From the NCBI GenBank assembly GCA_030431475.1, contig JAUIJD010000011.1, positions 30,101-94,100 of the forward strand: DNA of 64,000 nt. The letters are read 5' to 3'. The notes beneath the pieces were generated by a model. The model was not told where the DNA came from. It worked only from the letters and a program-made list of their open reading frames with translations, and did no database searches. Positions 60,910 through 64,000 of this stretch are shown here, piece after piece. Position numbers and translations under genes: made by a program. The stretch is from Verrucomicrobiia bacterium (lineage in GTDB: Bacteria > Verrucomicrobiota > Verrucomicrobiia > Verrucomicrobiales > Akkermansiaceae). Each line of letters opens with the position of its first letter. Positions within the stretch are counted from its first letter, which is position 1.

Positions 60910-61884
60910 CTACTCGGCCGCTTCCTCTTCTTCACCGGCGCCTTCCTCGCCGCCGGCTTCCTCTTCCTGCTTGGCCTGCTCGAGCTGCATCTTGAAGCCG
61001 TCGAGCCGGCCCGCGAGTTCGCTCTCCGGGGCGATGTCCTTCGCCTCGTCGAGGGCGGCAATCGCGTCGTCGAAGTTCTTGAGGTGGGCGAGGATCATCG
61101 CCCTGTAGAAGGCAACCTGCTGCTTCGGCTCCCCTTCGAAATCCCCGGACTCGAGCGTCTTCTCGACCAGCGCCAGTGCGCCTTCGTGGTCCTGGTTTCG
61201 GGCGAAGCTGTTCACCTCGGCCTCGAACTCGGCGAGCTTGGCCTTCATTTCCATCTGCTTGACGTAGCCGGACTCGTCGTCGGGATCGGCTGCCTTGATC
61301 GCGTCCACGGTATCGCCGTAGAAGTTCGCGACCATCGCATCCTCGAGCCCCATTGCGTTCAGGGCGGTCACCAGGGCCTTGGCCTTTTCGGCCCCTTCGA
61401 GCTTCTCCGCCTTCGCGAATCCCTCGTCGCGTGCCTCGCGTGCCTTCAGCAGTTCCTCGAGGTGGGCGACGTACTCCTCGGGCGTGCTGTCGCGGAAGCC
61501 GGTCTGGGCGAAGGGCTTGCCTTCGGGATCGGTCAGCAGGAGCGTCGGGTAGCCTTGGATCGCGTACTGCTCCTGCAGCTTCGCGTTCTGCGCCTTTGTC
61601 TCTTCGGAAATCTTCGCCTCGTTCTGGGGGAAATCGAGTTCGACGAGGACCAGCTTGTCCTCGACCCCGTCGCGGAAGGCCTCCTTCGACAGGATGTTGG
61701 CGGTGAGGCGCATGCACGGGGGGCACCAGTCGGATCCGGTGAAGTCGAGGAGCAGGTTCTTCTCCTCTTCGGCAGCCTGCTTCTTCGCGGCCTCGTAGTC
61801 GTGGGTCCAACCCTCGCCACCGGCGAAGAGCGGGCCGAAGCTCGCGGCGAACGCCGCGGCGGTCAGGATGGTTTTCATCTTCAT
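60910..61884 (-). CDS. Exported thioredoxin-fold protein with helical C-terminal repeat region (324 aa)
   Basis: Start at 61882-61884 (MKMKTILTAAAFAASFGPLF) gives a signal peptide. Thioredoxin domain with CxxC at C54-P-P-C57 (LLDFTGSDWCPPCMRLTANI) and the cis-proline loop IQGYPTLLLTDPEGKPFAQT. After residue 150 the protein becomes a highly charged TPR-like helical region (FDDAIAALDEAKDIAPESEL) ending in an acidic tail EEEAGGEEGAGEEEEAAE. It is likely a periplasmic disulfide exchange or sensing protein with a protein-binding tail. A terminator follows; upstream is the methyltransferase on the same strand 58 bases away. Confidence 0.8.
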   Translation of the reverse strand: MKMKTILTAAAFAASFGPLFAGGEGWTHDYEAAKKQAAEEEKNLLLDFTGSDWCPPCMRLTANILSKEAFRDGVEDKLVLVELDFPQNEAKISEETKAQNAKLQEQYAIQGYPTLLLTDPEGKPFAQTGFRDSTPEEYVAHLEELLKAREARDEGFAKAEKLEGAEKAKALVTALNAMGLEDAMVANFYGDTVDAIKAADPDDESGYVKQMEMKAKLAEFEAEVNSFARNQDHEGALALVEKTLESGDFEGEPKQQVAFYRAMILAHLKNFDDAIAALDEAKDIAPESELAGRLDGFKMQLEQAKQEEEAGGEEGAGEEEEAAE

Positions 61885-61941
61885 CAACCGCACGCTCGGG
61901 TGCCGACGCGTGAAGTCGAGGGGAAAAGCAAGCTGCCCGAC

Positions 61942-63366
61942 TTACTGCTGGATGAACAGTCCGCGGGCGGCGAGGTGCTGGAGCCAGGGCTCGAGATCGA
62001 GCTCCGGCGCCTCCGTCGCGGCGAGCGCCCGCAGGTCGTCGATGGTGTGTCCGCCGTCGAGGGCCCCGACCACCCGCCAGTGGCGGTCGGGAAACCCGCA
62101 GCTGCGGTGGAAGCCGTCGACCAGCGCCTCGCGGTCGCGGGCGTGGCGGAGATTCAGCGGCGAAAGGGTGGGGCGCGACGAGGGGCGCGTGGCGGTCTCG
62201 ATCGGATCGGTGCGAAGTTCCACCCACCCGAGGCGGGCGGCCTGGTAGAGCCAGTCGGCCACGGTCTTCGCGCCGCGGGCCGGATCCCAGCGCGGCCCGA
62301 GCCGGCGGGCGCATTGCTCCATCAGCCCGGCGACCGCTTGGGACGACGGCCACGCGGCGTTCAGCGCGGCGTGGAAATGCTCGATGATCTCCCCGTGCAC
62401 GGCTTTTTCCGGCAGCGGGCGGACCAGCAGTCGGGCGGCGAAGTGGAGCGTGACCGAGCTCGTCGTCTTGGTGTCGAGCGACAGCCCCGATCGGCAGAAC
62501 AGACTGGTGCGGTGGGTCCGGCCGGAAAGCAGATCGACGGTCTGCTGGAAGCGGACCGGGTCGCCGGCGAGTGGTTGGAGTTTTTCCAGCGCCTCCGGGG
62601 CGATCTCCGGCGGCAGGTTGCCGGAAAGCGTCGACTCGCCGAGGTAGCGCAGGCCGTGCTGGCCGGTCCACTGGATCACCTGGCCGAAATGGAGCGGATC
62701 GCAGACCGGCCCGAGCTCGTCGAAGGGGAGGATGTCCGGCCCTTTCCGCCGCATGTCCTCGTAGATGGCGGCCAGGTGGGCGGTGTAGGGCGTGCCGCCG
62801 TGGGAGGCCGCTTCGGCGAGCGTCGCGAGGGTCGTGTCGAGATCGCCGCCGAGGTCGGGCAGGGCTTTCACCATCGCCGCCGCCTCCTGGCGCAGCGACC
62901 AGCCGGGCAGGGTGTTGTAGCCGATGCAGGCGATGCCGTCGGGCGCCAGCGAACCCTGCACGAGCTCGAGCAACGCGACCTTCGTCGCATCGGCCACCCA
63001 CGACAGCATCCCGTGGGCGATCAGGTAGTCGAAGTCCTCCGAGGCCGGCCGCCACTCGTGCAGGTCCGCGTGCTCGAAGGTGATGTTGTCGAGGCCCAGC
63101 GCCTCGGCGTGGCCGCGGGCCCGGCGGATCGCGGTGTCGGAGAAATCGATGCCGACGAAGGTGCTTTCGGGAAAGCGGGCGGCGAGCGGCAGCAGGTTGT
63201 GGCCCGAGGCGCAGCCGACCTCGAGGAGCTTGCACGACTCCGGCAGGGCCGGGGCGGTCACGCCTCCGCAGCGGGCCGCCGCGGCGATCACGCCCGGATG
63301 GGTTTCCGGATGGGAAAGCGCCGGATAGCGGCGCTGGGAGTAGAGGTCGCGGACGGCGTCGGCCAT
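61942..63366 (-). CDS. SAM-dependent methyltransferase with regulatory domain (474 aa)
   Basis: SAM motif LLEVGCASGHNLLPLAARFP at residues 47-66, with motif II VGIDFSDTAIRRARGH and the carboxylate loop. Residues 220-300 are the methyltransferase regulatory domain (PF10119-like: PFDELGPVCDPLHFGQVIQW, DLLSGRTHRTSLFCRSGLSL), and the C-terminal 130 residues form a further helical module. It methylates an unidentified cytoplasmic substrate. Start at 63364-63366 matches the family's N-terminus MADAVRDLYSQRRYPALSHP. It lies upstream of the thioredoxin gene, possibly one operon. Confidence 0.82.
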   Translation of the reverse strand: MADAVRDLYSQRRYPALSHPETHPGVIAAAARCGGVTAPALPESCKLLEVGCASGHNLLPLAARFPESTFVGIDFSDTAIRRARGHAEALGLDNITFEHADLHEWRPASEDFDYLIAHGMLSWVADATKVALLELVQGSLAPDGIACIGYNTLPGWSLRQEAAAMVKALPDLGGDLDTTLATLAEAASHGGTPYTAHLAAIYEDMRRKGPDILPFDELGPVCDPLHFGQVIQWTGQHGLRYLGESTLSGNLPPEIAPEALEKLQPLAGDPVRFQQTVDLLSGRTHRTSLFCRSGLSLDTKTTSSVTLHFAARLLVRPLPEKAVHGEIIEHFHAALNAAWPSSQAVAGLMEQCARRLGPRWDPARGAKTVADWLYQAARLGWVELRTDPIETATRPSSRPTLSPLNLRHARDREALVDGFHRSCGFPDRHWRVVGALDGGHTIDDLRALAATEAPELDLEPWLQHLAARGLFIQQ

Positions 63367-63454
63367 GGGCCGAGCAAATCACCAATCCGCCCGCTGCCAA
63401 TCCGATTCGCGGCCGGACGGAAGGGGGGCGTTTGAAAAGAGCGGCCCGGCGGAG

Positions 63455-63526
63455 GTGGCCGGGCCTTCCAGGCCCGTGGTCCTGCTTGCCACGACGGGTG
63501 GCGACGGGGCTGGAAGCCCCGGCCAC
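63455..63526. repeat. Inverted repeat (REP-like) downstream of the last protein-coding gene
   Basis: 63455-63475 and 63506-63526 are complementary at 19 of 21 positions (GTGGCCGGGCCTTCCAGGCC and its counterpart), separated by a 30-base loop. It is upstream of the methyltransferase start and unrelated in sequence to the other REP families here. No further gene is visible between 63367 and 63630. Confidence 0.6.
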
Positions 63527-63630
63527 GGTTCCGGGTGTCTTCTGTGTGGGGCTCTCGTTGCGTGCGGGATCCGGGTTCGTGGGGGTTCGTTCGCGGTTCG
63601 TTCTCCGAAGTGGGGGAGCCCTTGCCTGGC

Positions 63631-63847
63631 CAGGGCGATCAAGCTCGGGAAAGGATCATGCGGAACGCCAGGAATAGGGGAGCATGATGGACTTGATGGA
63701 CAGGATGAATGGGATCCTTTTTCCGGTTTCCGGCATTTCGCAGGAGGCTCCGCGCACCGTCGGACCGACAAAATCGAAATCCCATCATGGTCATCCTTGG
63801 AATCCTCTCCATCAAGCAACCGATCTCTCCCTGGCTCGATCAACCTG
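63631..63847 (+). mobile_element. MITE-like element, copy 3 of 3
   Basis: Third copy of the element at 1496 and 58566, same orientation. The ends GATCAAGCTCGGGA (about 63637-63650) and TCCCTGGCTCGATC are complementary at 11 of 14 positions, the most diverged terminal repeat. Two 9-bp units (63684-63701) are present in the variable region. It ends 23 bases before the tRNA-Cys promoter at 63871. Confidence 0.75.
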
Positions 63848-63870
63848 GCGGCCCGGCCGGAACCCCGGCA

Positions 63871-63899
63871 TTGACAGCTCGCGGGTCGGCACGTAACAA
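63871..63899 (+). promoter_or_regulatory. Sigma-70-type promoter of tRNA-Cys
   Basis: TTGACA (63871-63876), a 17-base spacer, then TAACAA (63894-63899). It sits 26 bases upstream of the tRNA, so transcription would start close to 63906 and need 5' processing. Confidence 0.65.
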
Positions 63900-63925
63900 A
63901 CCCGTCCCGCGCCGACGGCGTCGAT

Positions 63926-64000
63926 GGCGGAGTAGCCAAGTGGTAAGGCAGAGGTTTGCAAAACCTCCATTCGTGGGTTCGATTCCCACCTCCGCCTCCA
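63926..64000 (+). tRNA. tRNA-Cys (anticodon GCA)
   Basis: 75 bases with a perfect acceptor stem (GGCGGAG / CTCCGCC), D arm, anticodon stem GAGGT-TTGCAAA-ACCTC with anticodon GCA, and T stem GTGGG-TTCGATT-CCCAC. U at the discriminator position is typical for cysteine tRNAs. The CCA end is encoded and coincides with the window end. Confidence 0.97.

Noticed and set aside
1..64000. CRISPR arrays, prophage, integrase, rRNA, NRPS/PKS and toxin-antitoxin loci
   Set aside because: No regularly spaced repeats, tyrosine recombinase, phage structural genes or modular synthases were seen anywhere in the window.

Overview
This 64 kb window is high-GC chromosomal DNA, most likely from a member of the Verrucomicrobiota (Verrucomicrobiales, near Haloferula or Luteolibacter). 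The pointers are several PEP-CTERM sorted proteins, large secreted beta-helix proteins, SHD1, GH95 and sulfatase genes, and a recA gene preceded by an exact TGTTC-N4-GAACA palindrome, the SOS box described for Verrucomicrobia. No phage, plasmid or CRISPR features are seen.

Layout. 1-8.4 kb: secreted and surface genes (a beta-helix gene cut by the left edge, a lipoprotein, an SHD1 hydrolase, three sorted proteins, a second beta-helix gene) among dispersed repeats. 8.4-22.9 kb: general metabolism and stress (ArsM-type methyltransferase with a 39-residue membrane ORF, lactonase, TlpA-like thioredoxin, a 977-residue beta-helix protein, two aldo/keto reductases around a zinc peptidase, CoA-binding protein, PQQ-like propeller, rhomboid protease, DUF2293, haem peroxidase). 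22.9-32 kb: MFS transporter, two large secreted zinc metalloproteases, a 3D-domain lipoprotein and endonuclease III. 32.1-38.05 kb: an ExbB-ExbD-ExbD-TPR-TPR operon closed by a strong terminator. 38.1-49.8 kb: sulfatase, MscL, dihydrolipoyl dehydrogenase, a 1092-residue exported protein of unknown role, small membrane proteins, a PEP-CTERM protein that reads without a stop into a second membrane protein, SulP transporter and an exported archaemetzincin. 49.8-58.4 kb: secreted and PEP-CTERM proteins, a GH95 fucosidase, a cobalamin riboswitch with BtuB, and an outer-membrane barrel protein. 58.4-64 kb: recA, a dead REP-associated transposase, an exported thioredoxin, a methyltransferase and tRNA-Cys at the right edge.

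How the parts fit. ExbB/ExbD could energise TonB-dependent uptake such as that of BtuB, but no TonB is present and the TPR partners suggest a dedicated exported complex. The many sorted, beta-helix and protease genes describe an organism that invests in its surface and in breaking down polymers (fucosylated and sulfated glycans, proteins). PEP-CTERM proteins need an exosortase encoded elsewhere.

The least explained material is between genes: a three-copy element of about 210-245 bp with terminal inverted repeats and a variable 9-bp minisatellite; an inverted pair of 130-bp repeats near the left end; a REP pair around a mutated RAYT gene; and a perfect 24-bp palindrome beside one copy of the three-copy element.
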